A DNA stretch of 36,265 nt from Candidatus Vogelbacteria bacterium CG10_big_fil_rev_8_21_14_0_10_51_16 (GTDB taxonomy: Bacteria; Patescibacteriota; Minisyncoccia; Phycocordibacterales; JACRKE01), in the NCBI GenBank assembly GCA_002774795.1, contig PCYI01000021.1, positions 350 through 36,614 of the forward strand. Reading direction: 5' to 3'. The position numbers and the translations under genes are program-made. Positions 27,885 to 36,062 of the stretch are shown here, one piece after another (the stretch's first letter is position 1; each line of letters starts with the position of its first letter). Under the pieces are notes generated by a model that made no database searches, was not told the origin of the DNA, and saw only the letters and a list, made by a program, of their open reading frames with translations.

Positions 27885-28181
27885 CTACTCTTGTATGTGC
27901 GCCTCGCGCTGCCAGCGGACAAATGTTTCGGTGTCTACAGGCTTACTTTTTGTCCCGCCAGTCTGTTTGTCGACAAACTGCACCTCGACGAAAAGTCCCG
28001 GATGGGCCACGTGCACTGCCTTACCGATCTGCCAAGAGCCGTCACCACGCTGTACCCAGACATCAGCCTCTGCGTCAACAAGCCGAAGCGCAAACTCCAA
28101 GTCCCCGGACTCTTTCAAGCGGTCCAGCTTTTAGAGGTACTCCGGCCTTTGATCTGTGGTGTCGTTTGGTTTGTTGGTCAT
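27885..28181 (-). pseudogene. hypothetical protein with an in-frame stop at codon 17
   Basis: ATG at 28179-28181: MTNKPNDTTDQRPEYL*KLDRLKESGDLEFALRLVDAEADVWVQRGDGSWQIGKAVHVAHPGLFVEVQFVDKQTGG...; TAA at 28131-28133. The track ORF uses a downstream TTG. Confidence 0.5.
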
Positions 28182-28210
28182 AGTATAGGTGTTACTTTTA
28201 AAACTCTCTT

Positions 28211-28270
28211 TCACTTTTTCGTTGCTTTCTTATAGTCCTTTTTAAAATCGCGATGGTAGTAGGCATCCAT
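28211..28270 (-). pseudogene. truncated RelE/YafQ-like toxin (N-terminal 19 aa only)
   Basis: MDAYYHRDFKKDYKKATKK* immediately downstream of the RelB/DinJ-like antitoxin stop. Confidence 0.6.
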
Positions 28271-28273
28271 ACC

Positions 28274-28603
28274 TTATCTATCGAGCCATGCATTTTGCTC
28301 AGCAGTTGTACTAAAAGGCCCAACCATGTTTCTACCAGCCTTAGCATCGGCTAGGCGCTTCCGCAGCATGCGTGCGGTTTTCTCATTTGGCACCAACGGC
28401 GCTCGAAAAGCAACCATGCGCGTATGAACGATCTGGCGCAAATACGCATTTACGAGTGTACCCAAAGGAAAACCGAGCTCTCCGGCCACCTCTTGCGCAG
28501 TCTCCTTGAGCTCTTTATCAGTTTTAATCGTGAGGAGTGTTTTCATGTTACTTAAGTATATACTATGGTATGACCGCATCAAATGCTTCAGCTCACTATT
28601 CAC
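28274..28603 (-). CDS. RelB/DinJ-like antitoxin
   Basis: MKTLLTIKTDKELKETAQEVAGELGFPLGTLVNAYLRQIVHTRMVAF; real start probably the internal MKTLLTIK. Confidence 0.78.
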   Translation of the reverse strand: MNSELKHLMRSYHSIYLSNMKTLLTIKTDKELKETAQEVAGELGFPLGTLVNAYLRQIVHTRMVAFRAPLVPNEKTARMLRKRLADAKAGRNMVGPFSTTAEQNAWLDR

Positions 28604-28669
28604 CTTATGTTATAGCATATGAAATTCATGAAATGTCGACAAACTTATGCATCGTGATGTCTTGGTTAC

Positions 28670-29125
28670 TCAAACAAGAGTTAAAGTAACCTCCTCTGGC
28701 TGTACGATCCTTCCACAGCAATCCCAGCGTCCATCGGTCGCGTCTTCGATGCCCAAACTTAAATAGCTATCATCCCCTGCCTGGTAGTCCCAGAACTGTT
28801 CACTCTGCCCTTTCTTGTAGATTTCTTTCCCCGAGACTTCCTCGGCTGTAGCGCGCGCATCATAGAGGAAGTCGAACTCCTTGCCATCAAAGCTGATCTT
28901 TTGCGGAAATGGTTGAGTGACGGGCACGTCTACCTTACTTACCAAATAAAAGATGTTTTGTGCCAGATCATCGGCAAAGATGTAGTCATCGTTCAAAAAG
29001 CACTTCACATACGAGCTCCCGTCCTCCATTCTAAAGGTAACGACTTGATCAATAGTAAACTGCTGCTCGCCGACATACAGTGTAGCTCCCGGCTGCACTT
29101 GAGATCGAAATTCTGTGACGTTCAT
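28670..29125 (-). CDS. hypothetical protein (possibly DUF4178-like)
   Basis: PGATLYVGEQQFTIDQVVTFRMEDGSSYVKCFLND..., 151 aa. Confidence 0.6.
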   Translation of the reverse strand: MNVTEFRSQVQPGATLYVGEQQFTIDQVVTFRMEDGSSYVKCFLNDDYIFADDLAQNIFYLVSKVDVPVTQPFPQKISFDGKEFDFLYDARATAEEVSGKEIYKKGQSEQFWDYQAGDDSYLSLGIEDATDGRWDCCGRIVQPEEVTLTLV

Positions 29126-29159
29126 GTTTTTTAATGATTACTCATATAAAGGCACTACC

Positions 29160-30398
29160 TTAAATTACACTCTCCAAAATATCTAGGCCTTGCTTGGCTA
29201 CTTTCTTGGAAATGTTGAGGGCCGGAAAAAAGACAATAATACGGTCGGTAAAGGGTGCAAACGGGAGGCCTTTTTTACGCGCCTTGTCGGAGAGCTCCAC
29301 AGCATATCCCGCTTTCTCGAACTCTATGCCGATGGCGAGCCCTTTGATACGAATAATCGCGGGAGACTTGAAAGGCATGGCGGACAAGCGATCTCGAAAG
29401 TATTTCTCCATCTGCTTCACATTGCTCTCGATCTTTCCCCAGTGCTTGGTAAGATACCCCAGATTGGCGAGCGTGGCCTCGACCGCGAGCGGCTGCCAAC
29501 CAAATGTGGAGTAGAAACTGAACTCAAACGCCATCGACTTGGCCACTTCGTCGGTCATAATGGTGGCCCCCAAGGCGCCATAGCCACCCGTAAGCCCCTT
29601 GGCTAGACACAGAATGTCCGGCTTCAGGCCATAATGCTCCGAGGCAAACAGTTTGCCCGTGCGCCCAAAGCCACAGGCCACTTCGTCGGCAATAAAGAGC
29701 GTGCCGTATTTCTTGCAGAGCACTTGCGCGCGACGCATAAACTCCTTGGTCGGAATGCCGACACCCACGTTGCACACAATTGGTTCCATGATGAGCGCCG
29801 CCACCTCCTTGGTACGAAGTACTTGCTCTAGGTCATCGGCTGCGCGGTCATCGAGCGGAAACTTGAGCTTGTGTGACGGTGGGAGAAACTTCTTGTACCA
29901 TGCGCCATACTCACTCGCACCGATACTCAAGGCCGCGAGTGAGTGGCCATGGTAGCCGCCCTCGATGGAGACAAACTTGTGGCGCTTCGTGTGCGCCATC
30001 GCTGCTTGCAGTGCAATCTCCACCGCTTCAGTACCACCCGTGGCGCGAAAACTCTTCGTAAGCTTGCCGGGTGTGATTTTAGCAAGCAGCTCGGAGAGCT
30101 CCACCCATGGCTCATAGTAGAAGCCGGGATTGACGTATTCAGGGCCGGTAAATTTCGCGATTCGCTTCCGCACCTCTTTGTTACCCCAGCCGATATTACC
30201 CACGCACCAGCCCATGAGAAAATCTGTATGTTGCTTACCCCTCGCGTCTATAACATAGCTATCTTTAGAGCCTGTCATATGGAGGTCTTCGGGCGAGAAC
30301 CCTCGCCCAAGAAACTTTTTATCCCGTGCTTTGATATTCATATGCATTAGCTTAGCAGAGAATGGAAAAAGGCTACATATAGGCGCATGGCTACACAT
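29160..30398 (-). CDS. class III pyridoxal-phosphate-dependent aminotransferase
   Basis: TGGTEAVEIALQAAMAHTKRHKFVSIEGGYHGHSLAALS, LFIADEVACGFGRTGKLFASEHYGLKPDILCLAKGLTGGYGALGATI. Confidence 0.92.
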   Translation of the reverse strand: MCSHAPICSLFPFSAKLMHMNIKARDKKFLGRGFSPEDLHMTGSKDSYVIDARGKQHTDFLMGWCVGNIGWGNKEVRKRIAKFTGPEYVNPGFYYEPWVELSELLAKITPGKLTKSFRATGGTEAVEIALQAAMAHTKRHKFVSIEGGYHGHSLAALSIGASEYGAWYKKFLPPSHKLKFPLDDRAADDLEQVLRTKEVAALIMEPIVCNVGVGIPTKEFMRRAQVLCKKYGTLFIADEVACGFGRTGKLFASEHYGLKPDILCLAKGLTGGYGALGATIMTDEVAKSMAFEFSFYSTFGWQPLAVEATLANLGYLTKHWGKIESNVKQMEKYFRDRLSAMPFKSPAIIRIKGLAIGIEFEKAGYAVELSDKARKKGLPFAPFTDRIIVFFPALNISKKVAKQGLDILESVI

Positions 30399-30430
30399 TC
30401 CCCAAAAACCAGATTAGCTAACAAGATTGG

Positions 30431-30784
30431 TTATTTCCGCAAAATCTTCTCCATTGCTTTCCCCTTTGCTAACTCGTCGATGAGCTTATCGAGGTAGCGA
30501 ATTTCCCGCATAAGCGGATCTTTGATTTCTTCCAGTCGAACACCGCAAATCGTCCCCGTTATCAAAGCTCGCGCGGGATTCAGATGAGGAGCTTTCGCAA
30601 AAAAGGTTGCAAAGTTCGCCTGCTTCTTCAGCTGCGCCTCCAATCTTTTCTGGCTGTATCCTGTCAGCCAGCGAATGACTTCGTCGACTTCTGCTTTTGT
30701 CCGCCCCTTTCTTTCTGCCTTAGCGACGTACAGTGGATAGACACTTGCAAATGTCATTGTATAGATCCTATTGTTTGTCTTCAT
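30431..30784 (-). CDS. DUF2200 family protein
   Basis: [43 protein letters not shown]...[42 protein letters not shown]. Confidence 0.8.
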   Translation of the reverse strand: MKTNNRIYTMTFASVYPLYVAKAERKGRTKAEVDEVIRWLTGYSQKRLEAQLKKQANFATFFAKAPHLNPARALITGTICGVRLEEIKDPLMREIRYLDKLIDELAKGKAMEKILRK

Positions 30785-30985
30785 GCCTTTTTGCTTCTGT
30801 AGCTTTCTTTAGATGAATTCCCGATCGAGCACGGTCTCCGTGGCAGTGGTAATCTCCTTGCCTTCTCCTAGTACTGGCGCTACTTTGTCGAGCGTAGCTC
30901 TCTGTGCGGATGATGATATTTTCATTGGGTAAGTATAACAAGAGGCTAGTTACATGGTCTAGGAAAAGCGGAGATACGGCATTTA

Positions 30986-31354
30986 CTACTGTTTACTCAC
31001 TCTACTGGTTTTACTCGGGATTCCCCATGCACCTTCGGGTAGCCACTTGGTTAAGTTCTGGGCCGCTCTGAGAAATGAGGGATGTTCGGTATCTTTTTTC
31101 ACTAGAAGTTCTGCGTAAACTGCCAACTCCTGAACAATTGCCCATGCCCGCGATGCTTCGATGTTTAATCTTTTACCCGAAAGCTCCTCGTACTTTTTGG
31201 CCGCAGCAGTGAGAATAAGATCATTGATGCGATAGAGTTGGCGGAACTCTTGCTCCGGTGAGCCAATATAGGCGTCCCCAAAGTCTAATATGCTTACAAG
31301 ACCATGATTCTGAAAAAGCATATTTTCAGCGTTGAGGTCATCATGGACGACCAC
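30986..31354 (-). pseudogene. aminoglycoside phosphotransferase-like kinase, C-lobe fragment
   Basis: VVVHDDLNAENMLFQNHGLVSILDFGDAYIGSPEQEF (catalytic loop and DFG-like motif) but no N-lobe; upstream sequence reads as dinD. Confidence 0.7.
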
Positions 31355-31586
31355 CAGTAATTTTTGCCGGCGCCGGCAAAAAGTGGTTCTCCACTGCCTA
31401 GCCGCCAGTCTTGCAGGATTCCTTCCCCCTACCTATTGCTTCATCAAACTGCCTCCATGTGCTATAACCTAAAATAAGCATTAAATCCCGTGCAAGCCAA
31501 AACTCCGTAGCCTGATCAGTACTCAGCTTTTTTATAGATTCCAGATTGTCTTGTATTTGGAGGAGTGCCTTGTCCATAACTATCAA
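31344..31586 (-). pseudogene. truncated dinD (DNA-damage-inducible protein D-like) with in-frame TAG
   Basis: LESIKKLSTDQATEFWLARDLMLILGYSTWRQFDEAIGRGKESCKTGG*AVENHFLPAPAKITGGRP**; TAG at 31398-31400. Confidence 0.65.
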
Positions 31587-31587
31587 A

Positions 31588-32445
31588 TTACTTTTGTGTA
31601 ACTTCTCTCCCTTGCTCCGACAATTCTTCTAAGGATGGGATTTGTCTTTCTCGATACTCGTTCCATTCTGTTGTGCTCGCTCCGAAAGCCCCGCTAAGCT
31701 CATTAAATACCCCCGGATCTTTAGGACTAACGCCAAGCTGCTTATACAATTCAGCTACTCTGTCTGCTTTTTGTTCGCGGAGCGCTTGGTCAATTTCGTC
31801 GATGATCACCTTGTGTGCTTCTTTCTCCTCTTCTGGGATTACCGGTGGTACCAAGAGATGCTGGCCAAAAGGTTCAATTAAACCTTCGAAGCTTCCATTC
31901 TCTTTGAACTCAAGAGCAGCCACATCTGGAAACTTCATTGATTTTTCTATTTCTTCTAATTCTCCCCCTGCAAAACTCTGATACGCGAGCGAGAGTACTC
32001 CGCTATGAGAAACAATACCAAGACTCTCTAATCCAGCCAGCTGTTGCTCCCTCACAAGTGCCGCCAACCCTTCAGTAAATCGTGCCTTCGCGTCTGCGAA
32101 ATTAGCCTCGCCAAATAAGCTTGCATCTTGGTGTTCGAAGAGATACTTCATGATCTCTGCATATCTCGGCCCCAGAAATTTGCTCACCCCTGCACTCACC
32201 TCACCGAAGGCATCGTTGAGTGCCAAGGGTACGCCTAATGCGCGAGCCATATGAGCGCCCGTCTCAAAAGCCTTGAGCTGTGAGCTGGAGATGAGCAACT
32301 GTGGCGGCCGCTCTAAGCCCCCAACAACCTCACCGAGCTGCCCCGACAAAGCGGCACCCTCTGGCTTCAGGTGCCACTGCTTGACCGGCTTCTGACCAGT
32401 CATATCCACAAACGCTGAAGCGTGACGAATTAAATATACTTTCAT
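31588..32445 (-). CDS. histidine phosphatase superfamily protein
   Basis: MKVYLIRHASAF (RHG-like motif), SSSQLKAFETGAHMARALGVPLALNDAFGE, GIVSHSGVL. Confidence 0.82.
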   Translation of the reverse strand: MKVYLIRHASAFVDMTGQKPVKQWHLKPEGAALSGQLGEVVGGLERPPQLLISSSQLKAFETGAHMARALGVPLALNDAFGEVSAGVSKFLGPRYAEIMKYLFEHQDASLFGEANFADAKARFTEGLAALVREQQLAGLESLGIVSHSGVLSLAYQSFAGGELEEIEKSMKFPDVAALEFKENGSFEGLIEPFGQHLLVPPVIPEEEKEAHKVIIDEIDQALREQKADRVAELYKQLGVSPKDPGVFNELSGAFGASTTEWNEYRERQIPSLEELSEQGREVTQK

Positions 32446-32506
32446 GTGTGGAGTATAGCAAAATTAATGGTGTCTAACATCTTTAACCTTCTCAACCCTC
32501 AAAGGG

Positions 32507-33328
32507 CTAACCTTTGCCTTTCTTTATCAATTCCAACAGTTTGTCGTGGACATACCCGTTTGAAATCACACAGCCCAAACCTTCTTTATCGTACCTTCTC
32601 TCATTGCCTTGTAAATCAGTAACCTTACCACCGGCCTCTTCGGTGATGATCTTCAGCGTCGCGACGTCGTGCGCGTACTCCCCGTAAAATACTGTTCCGA
32701 CGAACTTGCCGTTCGCAACCTGCACGCCGCCGTAGATGACGGAGAGCAACTTCATCACTTTGCACTTTTCTCTACTTAGGGCGTCGAGGAGAGGCAAATT
32801 TGAGAACCCAAGATGCCGACCAGAGCCCTCGGCGCTCACGTACGCGTTGAGGAAATTGTCTTGTTTCGAAACAAATATCTGGCTTCCATTCCGATAAGCC
32901 CCACCCCCTTTCGTTGCCCAGTACATATTTTTCATGATTGGATCATACACTACACCTAGAACGGGTTGGCCAGTCTCTTGCTCAACAAGAGCAAGAGAAA
33001 AAGTAAACATGGGCAGTCCGAGTGAAAATGGCATGGTGCCGTCTATGGGATCACAGACCCAGGTGTAGGAGGATCCTTCTTTGATGACACTTTTTTCCTC
33101 GCCGTAGATGCTGTGGTCGGGGTAGACTTCACTTATTCGCTTGACGACGAGATAGTTGATCTCTGTGTCTGCTTTTGTAAGAGGAGTGTTGTCCTCCTTC
33201 CACGTAGTCTCGGTGGTGAAGCTAAAATACCGTAGCGCTATTTCACCAGCATCCACGGCAAGTTCTTTGGCAAATTTTAGATATGTCTCCATTGTGAAAG
33301 CAGTATACCCCGCCTGCTTTTCTATCAT
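32507..33328 (-). CDS. inositol monophosphatase family protein
   Basis: YGEEKS, WVCDPIDGTMPFSLGLPMF, YGEYAHDVATLKIITEEAGGKVTDLQG. Confidence 0.9.
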   Translation of the reverse strand: MIEKQAGYTAFTMETYLKFAKELAVDAGEIALRYFSFTTETTWKEDNTPLTKADTEINYLVVKRISEVYPDHSIYGEEKSVIKEGSSYTWVCDPIDGTMPFSLGLPMFTFSLALVEQETGQPVLGVVYDPIMKNMYWATKGGGAYRNGSQIFVSKQDNFLNAYVSAEGSGRHLGFSNLPLLDALSREKCKVMKLLSVIYGGVQVANGKFVGTVFYGEYAHDVATLKIITEEAGGKVTDLQGNERRYDKEGLGCVISNGYVHDKLLELIKKGKG

Positions 33329-33460
33329 AAATTAAGAACGGAGGCGACTTAACTACATACCACACATAACGCCGGGAAGCCGTGCTCTGCATTGACTCGG
33401 TGACTGCGGAAGGGGGAAAGTCTTGTGGACGAATGGCCTTAAGGACGATAGGATTACGAC

Positions 33461-34132
33461 ATGGAAGAATTGCCGGAAATCATTCTCGTCGACAAGCCCA
33501 AGGGCATCACTTCCTACGACGTAATTAGGCTACTTAAACACACCCTCCCGCGTGGTACAAAAATCGGCCACGCGGGTACCCTCGACCCGCTCGCAAGCGG
33601 GCTTATGATAATCGGCATCGGCCGAGGCACCAAACGCCTGACCGAGTTTCTGAAGCTCCCGAAAGTGTACACAGCCGACGTGCTTCTGGGACGGCGCACG
33701 AGCACCGGAGACCTAGAGGGAGAGGTACTCGAGGAGCGACCACTAACATCCCAGTCACTAAGTGACTGGGATGTTAGGAAAACTGTTGCAGGTATGTGCG
33801 GAACCCTTGAGCTCCAAGTGCCGGCCTACTCGGCGGTGAAGGTCGGCGGGCAACCGCTCTATAAAAGAGCCCGGCGGGGCGACACTAGCATAACTCCGCC
33901 CATAAAAACGATGCAGGTTGCCCGCGCGGAACTTCTAGAGCATTTTGCGCACGAACACGGCTATGTTTTACGTGTCGAGTTTGCCGTCGGCTCCGGCACT
34001 TACATCCGCTCCTTGGCCGAGGAGCTTGGTCGCCGCTTCAATCTACCCGCCACCCTCGCCGACCTTCGGCGCACTATTATTGGTGAGTTTCGCATCGAGG
34101 ATGCCCGGCCCATGGAGAATTTCCACTCCTAG
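33461..34132 (+). CDS. truB: tRNA pseudouridine(55) synthase TruB (short form)
   Basis: VDKPKGITSYDVIRLLKHTLPRGTKIGHAGTLDPLASGLMIIGIGRGTK, VPAYSAVKVGGQPLYKRAR, VGSGTYIRSLAEELG. Confidence 0.95.
   Translation: MEELPEIILVDKPKGITSYDVIRLLKHTLPRGTKIGHAGTLDPLASGLMIIGIGRGTKRLTEFLKLPKVYTADVLLGRRTSTGDLEGEVLEERPLTSQSLSDWDVRKTVAGMCGTLELQVPAYSAVKVGGQPLYKRARRGDTSITPPIKTMQVARAELLEHFAHEHGYVLRVEFAVGSGTYIRSLAEELGRRFNLPATLADLRRTIIGEFRIEDARPMENFHS
33743..33777. repeat. palindromic repeat CCCAGYCACTWAGTGACTGGG family, copy 4, inside truB
   Basis: ctaacatcccagtcactaagtgactgggatgttag, perfect 35-bp palindrome beginning on a truB codon boundary. Confidence 0.92.
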
Positions 34133-34153
34133 CAACAACAAAAGATTCACATA

Positions 34154-34296
34154 CTTTGAATTACGAAACTCGTAAAATTACCGTCATTGCGAGGGCTTTA
34201 GTCCGAAGCAATCCAGGAACCGCGACTTATTTTCTGGATTGCCACGGGCTTACGCCCTCGCAATGACGACAGTGAGTAGAGTTTCGTAACTCAAAG
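34154..34296. mobile_element. MITE-like element with TIRs and target-site duplication
   Basis: TIRs ctttgaattacgaaactc / gagtttcgtaactcaaag (17/18 complementary); flanked by TCACATA at 34147-34153 and 34297-34303; inner inverted repeat gtcattgcgagggc...gccctcgcaatgac. Confidence 0.75.
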
Positions 34297-34376
34297 TCAC
34301 ATAATTTGTGGCATCATACCATAGCCAAGTTGTAAAGCGGGCTATTTTTCTGCTATATTTGTAGGTGCTACCCTAC

Positions 34377-34447
34377 TGCCAGATCGTCTAATGGTAGGAC
34401 ACATGCCTCTGGAGCATGTTATCTAGGTTCGAATCCTAGTCTGGCAA
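34377..34447 (+). tRNA. tRNA-Gln(CTG)
   Basis: TGCCAGA acceptor / TCTGGCA, anticodon arm CATGC-CTCTGGA-GCATG, T arm CTAGGTTCGAATCCTAG; U1-A72 pair; CCA not encoded. Confidence 0.9.
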
Positions 34448-34463
34448 CAAACAAGCGAAGCAG

Positions 34464-34616
34464 TTTTGTTGCCAGAAGAAAGGCGACTGATCGCCTTTAG
34501 TCTAGGATTCGAACGCCGGAGCTTATGACCATCAGCAGAGGTTGCGCGAGGCGGTGCCCAGCTCGAGGCGAGCGACGGCGAAACGAGAGGCGAGGGAGAA
34601 ACTCCTAGTCTGGCAA
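34464..34616. repeat. inverted and direct copies of the tRNA-Gln 3' end
   Basis: Inverted: ttttgttgccaga (34464-34476) and ctaggattcgaac (34502-34514); direct: tcctagtctggcaa (34603-34616) equals 34434-34447. Confidence 0.7.
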
Positions 34617-34760
34617 TTGTAAAAAAGTGGCTCATCGCAATGTCTCCCAAGGTGAGACCTATGTGAGGACCTATGTGAGCTATCCACAACAAATCTCCAA
34701 AATAGCCTTTATATATCTACATCGGGTGTGGATATGTGTGGATATATAGAGCTTAAAACA

Positions 34761-34803
34761 AAAAACGCCTCATCCGATGAGACGCTCGTGAGTCGTTTTT
34801 TGT
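34761..34803. terminator. bidirectional terminator-like hairpin
   Basis: acaaaaaacgcctcatccgatgagacgctcgtgagtcgttttttgt. Confidence 0.6.
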
Positions 34804-34807
34804 AGTG

Positions 34808-34840
34808 GACCCGACACAGAGGCGCGCTCTGTGTCGGGTC
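34808..34840. other. strong hairpin
   Basis: gacccgacacagag-gcgcg-ctctgtgtcgggtc, perfect 14-bp stem. Confidence 0.7.
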
Positions 34841-34872
34841 TGGTGTGTGTGACAGTGGCAGGAACTGGGAGC

Positions 34873-35187
34873 TCAGCTAAAGTCGAGGCTCTCGGCCATC
34901 GAAAGCAGGCCGATTCTCACGTTCTCCCGGAAACGCTCCAGGATGGCGACCTCCGCCTGCTCCATACCGTACCGGTAAAGCAGAGTCATGAGATATGCTC
35001 CCCGTGCGTGATCCTCACTCTCCGGATTGATGAAGGCGGCGAGATACTGTCCGTTGACCTCCCGCCCCTCCCGGAACGCCTCGGCGAGCACGAAGCACGC
35101 GAGGTCGCGCCTGAAGGCGGCGCGGGACTCGTCGGCCTCTTCCGGATTCGGGTCGTCGTCCAGGTCCAGTCTTCTGTTGCAGCCCAT
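34873..35187 (-). CDS. hypothetical protein
   Basis: MGCNRRLDLDDDPNPEEADESRAAFRRDLACFVLAEAFREGREVNGQYLAAF...; SD aaaggagaaccactATG places the start at 35185-35187 rather than 35298. Confidence 0.65.
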   Translation of the reverse strand: MGCNRRLDLDDDPNPEEADESRAAFRRDLACFVLAEAFREGREVNGQYLAAFINPESEDHARGAYLMTLLYRYGMEQAEVAILERFRENVRIGLLSMAESLDFS

Positions 35188-35264
35188 AGTGGTTCTCCTT
35201 TCCTTTCCTTCGCGGGCCGTGTGGCCCGCGGGGGTGAAGTTGTTGTCGTTGGTCCCAACCGGCG

Positions 35265-36062
35265 TCAAAGCGGGCGTTCGGCTTGGATGCGGAGCCACTT
35301 CAGACCCGCAAGGTAGTTTGCGCGAAGTTTGTCGTAGTCGGTCACCTCTTCCGATGACGCATCAAAGCACTTCAATAGAGTGAGTACCAATGCGACTGTT
35401 TCCTGATCGTCACGCCATTCGTGAAAGAACCGGGCAAGCAAGTTTCCCTCTCTCGTCACTATCTTGTTAGTGCTGAAACGGACGATGATCTGGACCAACC
35501 GAAACTGGAAGTTCATTAGACTGGATTCATCCGAAGCCTTGTCTGACTTGTCTGAACCTGCCTTGTCGTCATCCTTGGGTGGCACAAACCGCTCGAGTTT
35601 GTCGAGAGCGCTCTCGAGCGTGCCCACCGCCTCAGTGGCTTCGCGGGCTTCTGTCTCGAGCTTCTCGGCGAACTGGTCGAGGAGCCCGCCACGAACTGCC
35701 TCGGCGAATTGGAGAAGATTTCTTGGCTCGCTGGTGTCTTGCGAAACCGACAACCAGAAGCTCCTCGACATCTCCGGCCGCATGGGCCACGAGAAACTCC
35801 ACATACGGAGGCTGTTGAAGAAGAACTTCGCCTTGCCCCTAACTTCTATCTCGATGCCACCCGTCGAGACGTTGTCCCGGTAGAAGACTCGCAGGAAAGC
35901 GGCCGCGATGGCGTGCACCGCCTCGCGCAACTTCTCCCACATCCGGCTCCGCTCGTCGCCCGCGCGCAGAAGGCGCTCTAGGGCATCCTTCGGCTTAAGC
36001 TCCTTCTGATCCCTGTCTTCTCCTAGCAAACCGCCCTCGATAGCGGCTGTGACGTCTTTCAT
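35265..36062 (-). CDS. hypothetical protein
   Basis: 265 aa, MKDVTAAIEGGLLGEDRDQKELKPKDALERLLRAGDE..., SD ggaggtagaaagATG. Confidence 0.7.
   Translation of the reverse strand: MKDVTAAIEGGLLGEDRDQKELKPKDALERLLRAGDERSRMWEKLREAVHAIAAAFLRVFYRDNVSTGGIEIEVRGKAKFFFNSLRMWSFSWPMRPEMSRSFWLSVSQDTSEPRNLLQFAEAVRGGLLDQFAEKLETEAREATEAVGTLESALDKLERFVPPKDDDKAGSDKSDKASDESSLMNFQFRLVQIIVRFSTNKIVTREGNLLARFFHEWRDDQETVALVLTLLKCFDASSEEVTDYDKLRANYLAGLKWLRIQAERPL

Noticed and set aside
31362-31383. 22-bp palindrome tttttgccggcgccggcaaaaa at the dinD/phosphotransferase junction, first taken as an inserted repeat
   Set aside because: It reads as HFLPAPAK in the residual dinD frame, a plausible ancestral DinD sequence, so no insertion is needed.
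31398-31400. In-frame TAG in the dinD remnant as evidence for stop-codon recoding
   Set aside because: The 51-aa ORF and others in the window end normally at TAG, and the dinD remnant is truncated anyway, so a pseudogene is simpler.
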